From: Simmondsia chinensis
Taxonomy: Eukaryota; Streptophyta; Magnoliopsida; Caryophyllales; Simmondsiaceae
DNA: 64,000 nt
Reading direction: 5' to 3'
NCBI GenBank assembly: GCA_018398585.1
Contig: JAGTTD010000007.1
Coordinates: forward strand, 33,694,911-33,758,910
In this document: piece after piece, positions 48,201-59,538 of the stretch
How positions within the stretch are numbered: position 1 is the first letter of the stretch
Layout of the letters: each line of letters opens with the position of its first letter
Position numbers and translations under genes: made by a program
The notes under the pieces: generated by a model
What the model saw: only the letters and a program-made list of their open reading frames with translations
What the model was told of the DNA's origin: nothing
Databases searched by the model: none

Positions 48201-49706
48201 GCTACTGTTTTGTCTTGAAGGAAAGTAATTTGACCGCCTAGAAGTAGCACAAGGAATCATAATCGTGGAGGCATGTTGGGGGAGAATTAGGTTTTTCCTT
48301 TAGCTTGCTTTTGAAATGAGGTGTTTGTTGTCTGTTGTTATTTTGTTTTGAATAAAAGGGTCTGTGTCATGGGACACTGCAAAGAATCTGAATTGCAAGA
48401 TGCATGTTGGATGGGAGGGAGGTTTGTTCTTCAATTTTGCAGTAGTAAGCGATGAAGTGGCACTTGAGTTGGTTTGATTGTTGATTTTCTGTGCTTTTGT
48501 TTAGCAGCGTTGTCTTTTTATTGCTGCTTTGTGCACATAGAAGTGTTTTGACCATCTTGTAGTAGGTAGGGAAATCTTAATCGCAAGATACATGTTGGAG
48601 AAGAGGAAGGCGAGGTTTGTCCTTTAATTTAGTTGAGTTGGCTTGTGTTAGCTCTTACTGTTTCTGTTTTCTGTTGTTATCTTGCTTTGAAGAGAAGGGT
48701 TTTGACCATGTTCTAGCAGTGCAAAGAATCCCAATTACAAGATGCATGTCGGAGGAGGGAGGTTGGTGCTTTAGATTGCTGTTAAGTAACGCTTATGACA
48801 TACATGCATCGGTTCTTGACTTCCTGCAACTTTCAATTTATGGTGGTGTTTTCCATTGTGATCTTCTTTTGTGAGGAAGGCTTTGGGAAATCTGTGCTAT
48901 CTTTGACAAAGGGGGAGGTTTGTCCATTTGATTATTAGTGTGATACTTGAGTTACAATGTCATGAAGTACCTGTAAGTTCTCTCCTCGCTCCATCTTTGG
49001 ATGTGTTGCTTGGAGACCTTGTATTCCTGGTGATTTACATGCTGATGGTTCTACATGTACTTGGGGTGCACTTTCATTCAGCTGTCTGAACATTATGGAT
49101 CACTGTTGCAGAGTCGTGCTTTTAGGACGCAAATAGTGGCATAGTCTGGTGTGTATTCATCTCAATCAGGACCACAACTCTTCAGAAGGTGCTGCTTATG
49201 GGTATTGTGTAGTCAATAGTCATACATGCTAATGTGGCCAGTTTGATTTTTGTTTTTTTTTTTTTTTTTTTTTTTTTTTTGTGGAAGGCATGGATGTTAT
49301 GGTATGGTATGCTTGATGTTCTATTTGCATTTCCTATATACCTATAGTCATTTGTTGATGACTGATCTGCCTGACCTTTGATGCAACATGTATTTGCAGT
49401 TGAATTTTTTATGTACCTCGTGGTCAGCTGTCAATGATTGATTATTCATGTTGTTGCTAGTTTGCTTTGTTCTTTGAGTTTCATAAGTGTCTCAGCTTTG
49501 TTTTGCGCCCGACCTTGGAGTAATACCTTTGCTCATTTTGAGGCCTGGTAAATGTTCAATCCCCAATCCTGCTTATCCTCTGAAAGGTACATTATTCTTT
49601 GGGTTCATGGGCAGTTTGTCTTTATTTGTGCTGCAAATGAGGTAACACTTCTCACCATCTGGTATTTTTTCTGTTCTTTGTTTGGGTTTAGGGGATCTTT
49701 TCAACG

Positions 49707-49824
49707 GTCTAAAATTTTGAATCCTGTTGCAAGTAACTATCTCATCTTGTTAACTGTGACTTAAGGTCTAAAATCTTGAATCCTGTTGCAAGTAACCATC
49801 TCATATTGTTAATTGTGACTTAAG
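49707..49824 (+). repeat. Two tandem 59-bp units
   Basis: The units start GGTCTAAAAT at 49707 and 49766 and differ at about 4 positions. Confidence 0.9.
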
Positions 49825-51955
49825 TTTTGCCTCTGTGTATCCATGGGTTCCTCTGACTTGATCGGGTTTTGAAAGTATTTGAACTGTTTGAAATCATGAA
49901 GCTCCACAACATGTGGTAATATCTCCGTTTGAAGTCTTGAGCCTGTGACCTATCGCTTCCTACGAGTTTATCCATCCATGGCTTCCCTTGATATGGCAGT
50001 TGTATGAAATATTGAATCCCCAATGCATGGGGTAATTTTTGTTGCTTACTCTACCCTTGTGGTAGTCATTTTTGTACTGTGATCCTTGTCTTCCCTTGAT
50101 TTGGTTTTGAATATCATTGCATTCACATGTTTGATGAGCACGCATTCCAGCTAAGACATGCCTTCATGTTTTACCATGGTGTCAGGTTGAAAGAATGGTG
50201 TCGGCATTATGTATGTACGGTTGATTATGGAATTGCTTTTTGGTTTTAAATTTAAGAACATCTGTAGTAGTTCCTTTCATGTATTTGCTGTGATAAACTG
50301 GTGCAATGGTCTGTACATGTAGTTGGATTATTTGTTAGATTGTCGTAGCTTGTGTTTTCATTTTTTGGGATATCTGGCTTAGTATAGAGGCAATTAGTAT
50401 ATGTTGTCCTGATTATTAGATTTAGTTGCATACAATTTACTTTTTCTGTCAGTCGTAGCAGTTTTTGGCATTAGCGCCAAGTGTCTTGAAACCTTCTCTG
50501 GATTTTGGTCTGCATTTGGCGAAGTTTACTCTTTGAACTGTGTTATTGGCACTAGGCAGGTTCCTCCATTTTTGTTTTCTTCCCTGCATATCCTGCTTTT
50601 CTTTTCAGATAGAACATACCCCCTTTTCTCTCTTGTTTTTGCACTGGATATCAGCATTGCTTCTATGGATCTCTATGTGAATACTGTTTGCCTCTCCTGT
50701 TTCCTGTTACCTTGATGATACTGCTTTGATCTTGGGTATGCTAGTGTCTATGTCAATAATTATGTTCTCTTTTTGAAGTTCAAATGGACTCTCTGGATAT
50801 CTTAGCTTTTAGAGGCATGATGTCAAACTCTTTCCTGGAAACATCTTAGTGGTACAGTAGGTGATTGTGGTGGATGCATCTTTGGTCAATTGTCTGAGCT
50901 CCGAATGCCTCATTTAAGTTATAAAATGTTTGATTATGTAGTGAAGCTGGTGGATGAGCATGTGTTGAGGTTTTTTGTATGTGTGTTGAAAAATGTGTTG
51001 AATGTGTAGGCTTTTAGAGGTAGGGTGTTAACTCCGCCTGTGTCAATAAGGTTTCTCTCTTCTTGACATGGCCGGTCCCAAGCCCGGGTAAAAAGGAGGA
51101 GGGCCCCCACTTACATGTCTATTATTGGACATCTTCCTTCGAAGACCAATAAACCAGTTTTAAGATACTGTCCCATTTTTTTTGTTTTTTGATCTCTAGC
51201 CATCAAATAGTACATTTTTTTTTGTTAGGTGCCTCTGAATGGTAGTTTTGAATGCTATTACAAAGTGAATAGTACTTTCATGTGCTGAATCATACACCAC
51301 AGGAGCAAGTTAAGGATTCTTTAAGAAGAGGTTTAAGGGGAAATCAAATCTCTTATCTGTCACTTACTACTGAGGCAGGGACTCCGGTGGGTCAAAAATC
51401 TTGTTTTGGACCTGATTTTTTTAATTTCTCAAGCCACACCTGGAGATATTACTTGTCGTCCTCAAACAAGGTATTCATTCTCCTTTGTTCTTGTTTGGTA
51501 CCTTCTGAGAGGCATAAGGAGAGTTGAAGTTGGGACTTATTTTGAGCCATATACATGTTATTTAGCCATGCTTGTGCCGCTGCTGCATACAGCAAAACCA
51601 GAAGATGAATGAGTGATCCAAAATGGGCCTAGATTTTCCGTGTGTTTGGGAACAATTTTTTCACTGTTCTGAATAGCTTTTCGCTTTGGTAAAAAAATCT
51701 TGGGTCTTCTGAACAGTGTTTAGAGCTAGTTTTTAAAAAAGCTATTCAAGGCAGCTTCTGAAAAGCTAAAAAGTTAAAAGAGTTTAGCCTGTGGAATTTA
51801 GCTTTTTAACATATTAGATCAATGATATACCCTTTTCTTTTTTAGAAAAATACAACATGAACGTATTGTTCGTTTAGTTTTGGAATATGTAACCTAGTTA
51901 TTTTATTTTTCTAGAAGTATAAAATATTTTTATTGATCGGATTGTAACTAGAATT

Positions 51956-52194
51956 TATTTACGAGGCAGTAGTGCACTAGATCCCATTAGAACTCCGAAG
52001 TGAAGCGTACTTGGGCGAGAGTAATACCAGAATGGGTGACCTCCTGGGAAGTTTTCGTGTTGCCAACTCTATAAGATTGGGGTTCTCAGAAACAACCTCT
52101 CGACAGGATTACTCCCTGAAGGGGTAAGGCTGCGTGCATTCACCTGCTAAACTCCGCTTAGGAGGGAGCCCTTGAGACATTAGGTTTGTTGCTG
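51956..52194 (+). mobile_element. SINE with 5S rRNA-derived head, second copy
   Basis: The 5S-like head contains GATCCCATTAGAACTCCGAA, GTACTTGGGCGAGAG and GGGTGACCTCCTGGGAAG, with a few changes in box A and the intermediate element. The body has GAAACAACCTCTC, AAGGCTGCGTGCATTC and GGGAGCCCTTGAG, and the tail has TTTGTTGCTGTTG. Imperfect target duplications lie near 51933-51955 (TTGATCGGATTGTAACT) and 52195-52216 (TTGATCGAATTGTAACT). Here the 5S part extends further, to the GTGTTGCC near its natural 3' end, before the body begins. Confidence 0.88.
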
Positions 52195-52839
52195 TTGATC
52201 GAATTGTAACTGAATCTAAAAATATTAAAATTTATTGATTTAAACTAAATTCACTCTCTCTGATAAAAATAAAAAAACTAAATTCACTTGGACTATTATC
52301 CATAATTTACTGTGTTAGGTTTTGACCAAAAATTTCATTGTTAGAATTCGTACGATACTAGTGAATCCGAGTTTTTTAGCAAAAAAAAAAGGTACTATTT
52401 GAAAAAAAAAATAGAAATTTGGCATGTTTTGAAAAATATTTAACGAATTGGCACTATTTACGGTTCATCATCTGGTGCACGCCTTACAAAATGGCGTTCA
52501 AAACTAATGCATGGCGTACGTCGTCCCGTACGTGGTGCAACACTGTTGTTCCACGAAGTACATGGGAATCCTACAAACGGCGTGCGATGGATGCATGGGT
52601 TGCATGGCAATGACCCTACCTCTAGCTCACGATGCGAGAATCCGGCTGTAACCTCACCCGTATAATATATTCATCATCCGTCATGCAACAAGGGATTGCA
52701 TCATATTACATAAATTACAGCAATAATAATAATATATTAAAACTATATGAGTCGAGGTACTAAAAATGTAAATAACTCGAATAGTAATAATAACAATTAT
52801 ATATCGTATTACAATTAAAAAAAAAAGTAAAGAACCTAC

Positions 52840-53830
52840 TACTAGGTTCAGCACGATGTCGTGAGGGTGTAGACTCCTTGTGAACCGAGTAATTGCGCCG
52901 TCGAGGAAGTTCACGTCTACTTCCTTCCTCAAAATGTAAAATATCGTAGTCGACACCTTCGTCACGTAGAATTTGTCGGAACTCAGGTCCGTCACCCATG
53001 GCATCCATTGCAGTATTGCAACCACCTAGAACCTCTACGGAGAGAGACCGTACGGTGTGGCGAGCAATGTCACGTATTACCTAAGCTACCGTTCTAGTCT
53101 GTTGTCTGAAAGCGCCGATCTATCACATAGTACATTTTCATGTTATTAAAACATAATGTATAAGAAGTGACAAGACAAAGGTTTTCAATATACTTGTAGC
53201 TCGTTGAATTTCCTTCACTCATTTGGCGATAAATTGATGGTTATATTTGCAGGCGTTCCTGTACTTCAGGATGGAGGTCCTCGAAAACAGTCTCCTTTCC
53301 ACTCGGAAGGGGTATGGCTGCGTACATATACCCCTCCCAGACCCTGCTTTAGCGGGAGCCGCGAGGCACTGGGATTGTTGTTATTGTTGTTGTAGCTCGT
53401 TGAATACGATTGCCACTTAGTTCATAAACTAGCCGAGGGTGGCGCGGAGGTTGAACTTCACGCCGTTCGATGACACGCCTAGTGACAGATAAGTATCAGT
53501 CCATATACTTTGTAGGCGATGTTGGAGAATCAGGCACGTCGGCTATACTTTGCTCCCATGTGTCCCACACATCGACCTAATGCGCGTGATGTATAGCCCA
53601 GCTCTTATCATGCCTGCCATGACGAGATGTACTGTGCAACGTGTCGAGAGTATTGACAGGATTTGGAATATGTTGCGTCAATCCAAACTGACGTAACACT
53701 CGGTCTGGGCAATGTAATTCTACAATGTCGAAGAATATCGAAGGTCCTACATATGTCTAGATGTGATGGCCCTCGACACAAATTCCAGGCAATGCGTTCA
53801 ACCTGGATTACCGGTATGGTATCCAATTAA
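52840..53830 (-). pseudogene. Plant mobile domain (MAIN-like) protein remnant, C-terminal part
   Basis: On the minus strand, ~53760-53560 encodes SIFFDIVELHCPDRVLRQFG, then TLHSTSRHGRHDKSWAIHH, a stop, and VDVWDTWEQSIADVP. This is the pattern at the end of the plant mobile domain (hydrophobic segment, then W.H.PDRV.RQFG, then W...H...YV..W). A further tail (MDAMGDGPEFRQILRDEG, near 53000) is also typical. The host relatives MAIN and MAIL1 act in gene silencing and meristem maintenance; many others sit in transposons. The N-terminal half is missing, and a SINE interrupts the remnant at 53210-53389. The PMD identification is from memory of the family pattern. Confidence 0.72.
53210..53389 (+). 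mobile_element. TTG-tailed SINE nested in the MULE
   Basis: It has a perfect 16-bp duplication, TTGTAGCTCGTTGAAT, at 53194-53209 and 53390-53405. The body has GGAGGTCCTCGAAAACAG, GGCTGCGTACATATACC and CCCAGACCCTGC, and it ends TTGTTGTTATTGTTG. The first ~60 bp are not 5S-like and do not match the head of the copy at 9426. Confidence 0.9.
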
Positions 53831-53839
53831 CCTAAGAAT

Positions 53840-54960
53840 ATATAAAATTACTCGGGCATTACCGTAAATAATACGTATACAATGCATATATACATATAAT
53901 AAGTATACAACAGAAATTTTAGTATTACGTAAGCAGCGATTTGCTCTAATAAAATACTTATTATGTACATATACATGTATGTATGTATGCATGCTTGCAT
54001 GTACGTATATTTTGCTTTAACAATTATTACATTATAAATTATTTAACAATGATATATTTGTATCTCAACAACATTATTATTTTTGGTTTTTTGCTCCACT
54101 ATATTTGATTTTCAATCAAATCGGTCTTTTTAACTTTTAAAATTTTAAAATTCGAATTTTACTTTAAATTACTTATTATACATATGAACAGTAATTTTAA
54201 ATTTCATAAATGTTTACAATTTCGAATTTAAATATTCAAAAAATCATATGTCACGTTAAATTAATTATAATATTTTAAATATAAAAAGATGTTATAAATA
54301 TTTAAATGATATTTGTATATTTAAAAAATATAGTTCTTTGACATTAAACTATCTAAATATTTAAAGATTCCACCAAAATCATAAGTGTATTCAAATATAT
54401 CATACACTATAGCATAATATTTTGTGTAATAATTTACTATTGGGTGAATTAACAAATATATTTCACAGACAAAACCTATTAACTAATATTATAATAATTT
54501 ATTACATTACAAATTATTCTACAATAAAATATTTAACAATATTACAGTTTTATCAATACAATATTAACATTTTTTAATTTTTGCTCCAATATTTTTAAAT
54601 ATCTATTACATCTATGCCTGTATTGGACTTATATTCTTATAAAATATGTAACTCACTTCAAAATAATTATAACGTCTAAAAATTATATGTAACGTATAAA
54701 AGTCTTCAAAATAACAAGTATATTAAAGTATATCATATAAATACATAGCATAGCAATATATTATTTATTATACAATAACAAACACATCATATAAAATACT
54801 ATGCTGCATATTAAATATACAATATTTATAGAACAAACCAAATAAAATTACTAAAAAAAAAAGTCTGTACAAATTAACATGACATCAAAATATAAAAATA
54901 AAACTACAACTGAAAATTTATCACAATAACGACTTACATAGTAGTGAAAATGAAAGCCGG
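53840..54960. other. AT-rich interior of the MULE
   Basis: Very AT-rich with no ORF of note; a TACATATA/ATGTATG-rich stretch lies at 53960-54010. The N-terminal part of the PMD gene would be expected here but is not recognisable. Confidence 0.6.
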
Positions 54961-55662
54961 AGTGAAAGCCTTTGATGAAAGAAGAATAGATTGAAAGATG
55001 TATATAAGTAGTTAGGTGTTATAAAAATTCTAGAATAAATTGGGATGTATATAGAGGGTGAGAAGAGAAAAGCTGAAGAAGATGAAATGAGAGTAATGAA
55101 GAGGAAGCAGGGGACAAGGGAATGGGGTCACGGGCAGGGGATAAGGAAATTGGGGTCACGGGGTTGTAAGGATAGGGAATCCCGCAGCGGGATTCCTCTG
55201 TTGCACGACGTACAATACATCATGCAACAGAGCACATGTTGCACAACGTCCGGCACGTCGTGCAACAGATGCTGGTCTTGCACGACGTATAGGACGTCGT
55301 GCATTAGTTTTGCACGCCATTTCGTAAGCTGTGCACCAGATGATGTACAGTAAATAGTTCCAATTCGCTAAATATTTTTTAAAACATGCCAAATTTTTAA
55401 TTTTTTTTTTTCAAGTAGTACCCTTTGCAAAAAAAACTCAGTGAATCCTCATAGAGTGTATGATTTATTCAAAATTTTTTGAGCTAATGAATGGTCTAAA
55501 CATGCGTGATCAATACATAGATTAATTGCTTGAAACTGAAAGATATTTACATTTAAAAATGTTCTAATCATAATTTTTTTTTAATAAGGAATCAGATTCT
55601 AATAAGATTGCTGTACTTTTTGTAATATATGTTTATTGTGAAGTAATTATAATGATAATTAT

Positions 55663-55833
55663 GCAGCCTTCCTCCTTTAGGATATTACCCTTGAAGAGAG
55701 GCTGTTTCCGAGTACTTCCAACCTGAGGGTAAGGACTTCCCTGGGATTCACTCATCATAGCATTGCTTTCGCCCAAGCACGCTTAACTTCGGAGTTTAAT
55801 GGGATTTGGTGACTGCATGTTGGCACCTTCTTT
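55663..55833 (-). mobile_element. SINE with 5S rRNA-derived head, 3'-truncated
   Basis: The minus strand reads AGGTGCCAACATGCAGTCAC, CTCCGAAGTTAAGCGTGC and TTGGGCG (5S head), then GGGAAGTCC passing into CTCAGGTTGGAAG and GGAAACAGCCTCTCTTC (body). It stops after GGCTGC; the 3' body and TTG tail are missing. Box C is eroded. Its 5' end (GGTGCCAAC) resembles that of the copy at 37343 (GGCACCAAC), showing that both share a shortened, altered 5S 5' end. Confidence 0.87.
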
Positions 55834-55869
55834 AGTTTCTTATTTAAGAAATCATTACTAAATTATAGA

Positions 55870-58800
55870 TAGTGGAGGCCAACGGGCCGGGTCGGCCCGG
55901 AAACCTGCCCGGCCCGGCCCAAAAGAGCCAACGGCTCTTTTTTTTCAAAAAAAAAAAAAAAAATGATATATTTTTTTTCTATAAATACTTAAACCTCCCC
56001 AACTCATTTTCTCACAAAATCTTCAATTCTTCTCTCTCTATACATTCATCATCTCCCATCTTCTCTAATTTGCTAATTGCAAAATTGTGCTCTAAAGTTC
56101 AAAGTTCGTAAAGTATTTGGCTGAAGTGTAAATTTCATTGTTCTCTCGTTTCGGTAATTTTAGTATCGTAATTTTTTTTGATTCGCATTTTTAGTTATTT
56201 AATTTGCATTATTACTTGCATTTTATAAATAATAATCATTTATACTAATATGGCACACAACTCCTCATCATCTGGAGCCGGTCGTGCTAGTTCTAGCTCT
56301 TCTCGCCCACCCAGAATCCCAAAAAGGACTAGAATTGTCTTACATGATACTGAAGAACGAGCTTTTATACAACCAGACCCAACACCGCAATACACTGATG
56401 ATAGCATAGATTATAACTTTTTACAACCACAAGATTATCATGAGTCAGGTAGTGGTGGGGTTGGAGACTCACAAACTGATGAGGAACCCACCCCCACCAC
56501 CGATGCCCAGCCTGAAACTAGTACCTTGACTAGTAGGCGTACAACTAGTGGGGTATGGAAGCGCTTTACCCTTAATAAGACAACTAATAAAGCAACTTGT
56601 AAATTATGTGACCCACCTAAGAATTTTAGCCATCAACCCGGCAGTGGGACGGGCACACTAAATAGACATATACTTAGGTGCCACCCCGAGCAATTCTCGG
56701 ACAAGAGCCAACAACGTTTAGTACAGCAAGTGACCGGTGCACTTGCTAATTTTAGGTTCTCTCAGGAGAGCAACCGTAGGGGGCTAGCTAAATATATAAT
56801 TTTGAGTGAAAGGCCTTTTAGTACCGGCGAAAACCCACATTTCGTTGACTACCTCCAACGAAATGTGAACCTCGCAATTGTGAGGATTCCTCGAAATACC
56901 GTAAAGCGGGACGCTTTTACGTTGTACCACAATCTTAAAATTGGGATACATACACTTTTTGCGACGAACACGAGCATGTTCTCGTTGACGTCGGACGTAT
57001 GGACGTCCAAACCCGGCCAACCTTATATGTGCATAACGGCACACTGGACCGATGAATCCTTCATCATCGAGAAGAGAATAATTCATTTTGGGCTTTTAGA
57101 TTGCCCCCATACTGCCGAGGTAATTACGGGTGCGATTATGTCGGCAGTCCGCGATTGGGGCATAGAACAACGTATCTTCAGTATTACGTTTGACAATGCT
57201 TCCAATAACACTGCATCCGCAGCACATTTAATTAGGAAAATGAGATCCATGTTAGGTGGGAAGTGTTTTCATATTCGTTGCATCTGTCACATTTTGCATT
57301 TAATGGTAATGGATGGTTTAGATCTTATAGACGCATCCCTTGCCACCTTAAGATCTGTAATAATATCAATTAAAGCATCCGTCGCTAGGAAAAAAAGATT
57401 TAAAAATGTATGTAGGTTGCATAACATAGAATATAAACAATTTAAATTAGACTCCAAAACTAGGTGGTCGTCTACGGTAGTAATGTTAGAGCGCATTCTA
57501 CCATACAAAGACGCTCTGATGGCCAGGAAAATCGTGTAGAATGGCGCGATTACAACCTGGACGGTATACATTGGGAGACAATATATGAAATTTGTAAATT
57601 TTTTAGCATGTTTAAAGACGCGACAACATTTTTTTCGGGTTGCTACTATCGGACCATGCCTCAAGCAATATCAACATTGCTTGATATTGTAAATTGGATG
57701 GTGGGTAATCAATCCAACCCCATTTTGTTCGGATCGATTACGGCAATGAAAGAAAAGCTTACCAAATATTTTTCTGAACTACCTCTTACTTACTGCTTTG
57801 CAACTATTTTAGACCCTCGTTGTAAACGCTCAGGTTTCAACTTGTTTTGCCAACATTTTTTTACGTATTTGAATCCTTCTCTTAATATCGACACTTTCAT
57901 TGCCGATGTCGATAACGACTTGCATAGTTTATTTTCTCAATATTCCCGTCAATTAGCGTCCAATAATCCTAGTACTGCTGCAGTAGGATCTTCCACATAT
58001 AGTGGAAGTAGTTCACACACGTCATATTCATGGAAATTGTTGGAGCAATTTACGCCCACAGCAGCCCCCACATCATGTGACGAGTTAGATTATTATTTGC
58101 GGACACCGATGGTCCATATTTTCGGGCCGCCGGCCAACCCGAATTTTGATTTGTTACAATGGTGGAACACAAACCAAACCCAGTATCCCGTACTTTCCAC
58201 CATGGCACGTGATATACTAAGTTGTCCGGTGTCTTCAGTAGCATCGGAGTGTGCTTTTAGTCTTGGTGGCAGGTTGCTTGGAACAAAGAGGGTGAAGCTA
58301 TCACCGTCGAGCTTGGAGATGTCCGTGTGCTTGAAAGATTGGCTGCTAGCTGAGGCAAGAGATCAACAGAGAATGAAGATGGATTCATCGAGCGATGAAG
58401 AAGACGACCGCACAACTGATACGTCAAATGATGGCTTAGAAACCCCCCGATATGACTGATATCAAGATTCAAGACTTTTGTATGTTAATTATTTACTTTC
58501 AAATATTTACGTCAAAAGATGACCGCACACTCCATATGTCAAACTTTATATTTTTTGATAAATAAATTTGTATTTTTAAATATTAGGCCCCAACTTTGTA
58601 TTTGTATCTGATACGTTATTTATTTACTGATATTTTTTTGATAATTACTTGTTGTATATTGTATTTTATTTATTATATATATTTAGTATTATCTTTTTTG
58701 AACATGTATACTTGGAAAGAAATATATTTGTATCTCATATTATTTATCAATGAATTACAATAATTTTAGTACAAAACGACTATGTATTTTTTAATTTTTT

Positions 58801-58924
58801 TTTAATTTAGTTAAAAAGGCCGGGCCAGGCCCTGCCCAGCCCGGCCTGCCCACACTGTAGCGGGCCCGGGCCTGGTCCTGGTCCTGGGCCGGTCCCGGCC
58901 CGACCCGGCCCACGGCCACCACTA
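55870..58924 (+). mobile_element. hAT-superfamily DNA transposon, nearly intact
   Basis: It is 3,055 bp with a perfect 8-bp duplication, ATTATAGA (55862-55869 and 58925-58932). The ends are inverted: TAGTGGAGGCCAACGGGCC on the left and, read inward from the right, TAGTGGTGGCCGTGGGCC. Subterminal regions are very GC-rich with repeated GGCCCGG/CCGGGCC words, in contrast to the AT-rich surroundings; such repeats are usual transposase-binding regions in hAT elements. One gene occupies 56250-58459. Confidence 0.95.
56250..58459 (+). pseudogene. hAT transposase with BED zinc finger, one frameshift
   Basis: The transposase cuts and pastes the element in the nucleus. The first reading frame (56250-57539, 429 codons) has a Ser-rich N-terminus, a BED finger (VWKRFTLN, CKLC, then LNRHILRCH) at about residues 100-145, and catalytic-region motifs SLTSDVWTS and ITFDNASNN. 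It ends early at GTGTAG. The second frame goes on from about 57525 (ENRVEWRDYNLDGIHWE) to 58459, with the dimerisation region WWNTNQTQYPVLSTMARDIL, SSVASECAFSLGGR and an acidic tail. A single base lost near 57525-57530 explains the break. Joined length would be ~735 residues, normal for plant RICESLEEPER-like hAT proteins. Confidence 0.93.
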
Positions 58925-58932
58925 ATTATAGA

Positions 58933-59529
58933 CCATCAAAAGACATAAAAATTCAATAAAAATTTTCCTATAACTCGTTTTCTTTTGAAGAAACATTGTT
59001 CTTTTTGGAAAAAAGTAGAATTTTTTTTATTCAGTTTCTTTATAAATTTCTTGATTTTGTTTCAAGTCCTATTTTTACCAAAATTTTTCTTTATTCATTG
59101 TTTTAGATTTTATTTTATCTCGAGTATATGTATAATTTTTGAAGGAATAAAATTTAGAATATAAGAATTAAATTTCTCCCGCCAAAAGCCCCTACTTCCC
59201 TGTCCTTTAATGTCTAGACATCATCACTTGACATCACCTGCCTTAAGTCTCTACTCCCTCATTTTTTAATTCTTAGGCCATTATTTTACCTTTTTCTAAA
59301 AGTTAAAAAAGAACTATATAATGTAAGTATATAATATAAATTACCATGGTTAAAAAAAAAAAAAAAGTATATAATATAAATTAAAACTCAATAAAATTTA
59401 ATTTAAAAAGCACATAAAAATTAATTTATCTTCATATATTAGTTTAATCTCACCAAACTTTATATAACCCTAAAATTTGGGTTCTTTTCAAAATATAATT
59501 CCAAAATTAAATGTTACAAAATTTTCTTA
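58933..59529. other. AT-rich spacer between the hAT element and the foldback element
   Basis: No gene or bounded element is seen; A and T runs and one A15-like run near 59350. Confidence 0.6.
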
Positions 59530-59538
59530 ATAATTTTT

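Larger units (their letters stand above)
29300..49100 (+). repeat. Hierarchical tandem duplications, ~11 kb and ~5-6 kb offsets
   Basis: Matching phrases recur in the same order. Pairs about 10.4-11.4 kb apart are 30230/40690, 30440/40830, 30840/42200, 33250/44140, 33590/44400, 34040/44700 and 35140/46117. Closer pairs are 36780/41345 (4.6 kb), 30840/37150 (6.3 kb), 37150/42200 and 38060/42835. A module with the words TTGACCATNTTG, CAATTGCAA and GATGCATGTTGG occurs at about 30670, 30840, 36990, 37150, 42010, 42200, 48365, 48545 and 48700. Similarity is roughly 65-80% by eye, with insertions. All copies have the same orientation. Confidence 0.75.
27560..51600 (+). other. T-rich, ORF-poor domain; candidate non-coding transcript or intron-rich gene
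   Basis: For ~24 kb the plus strand has far more T than A and many TTTGCAG-type acceptors, as in transcribed plant introns. No ORF over 172 codons occurs and none resembles a known family. The sequence is made of diverged copies of itself (see the repeat entry at 29300-49100). It begins at the promoter-like site and ends where ordinary AT-rich DNA resumes (~51.6 kb). It could be a long non-coding RNA, the introns of a gene with very short exons, or unrecognised repeat DNA. Confidence 0.4.
52369..55439. mobile_element. MULE with ~200-bp terminal inverted repeats, carrying a PMD remnant
   Basis: It has a perfect 9-bp duplication, AGTGAATCC, at 52360-52368 and 55440-55448. The ends are inverted (left GAGTTTTTTAGCAAAA; right, read inward, GAGTTTTTTTTGCAAAG) and the similarity extends ~200 bp inward, including ATTTGGCATGTTTT and CATCATCTGGTGCAC. 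Length is 3,071 bp. No MULE transposase (MuDR/SWIM) was recognised. Inside are a minus-strand plant mobile domain remnant, a nested SINE and a long AT-rich part. Both terminal repeats hold imperfect repeats of the words GCACGACGT or GCGTACGTC. Confidence 0.9.

Noticed and set aside
51066..51110. GGTCCCAAGCCCGGGTAAA-type sequence that looks like a dispersed plant repeat
   Set aside because: It seems familiar from other plant genomes, but I see no ends, duplication or second copy here, so I do not list it as an element.
51282..51612. Possible last coding exon at the end of the T-rich domain
   Set aside because: Two overlapping short ORFs with no recognisable domain and no splice evidence that I can test.
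55045..55353. ORF of 102 codons near the right end of the PMD-bearing MULE
   Set aside because: It lies largely in the terminal inverted repeat; the Thr/Cys/Ser-rich part comes from repeated GCACGACGT-like words.
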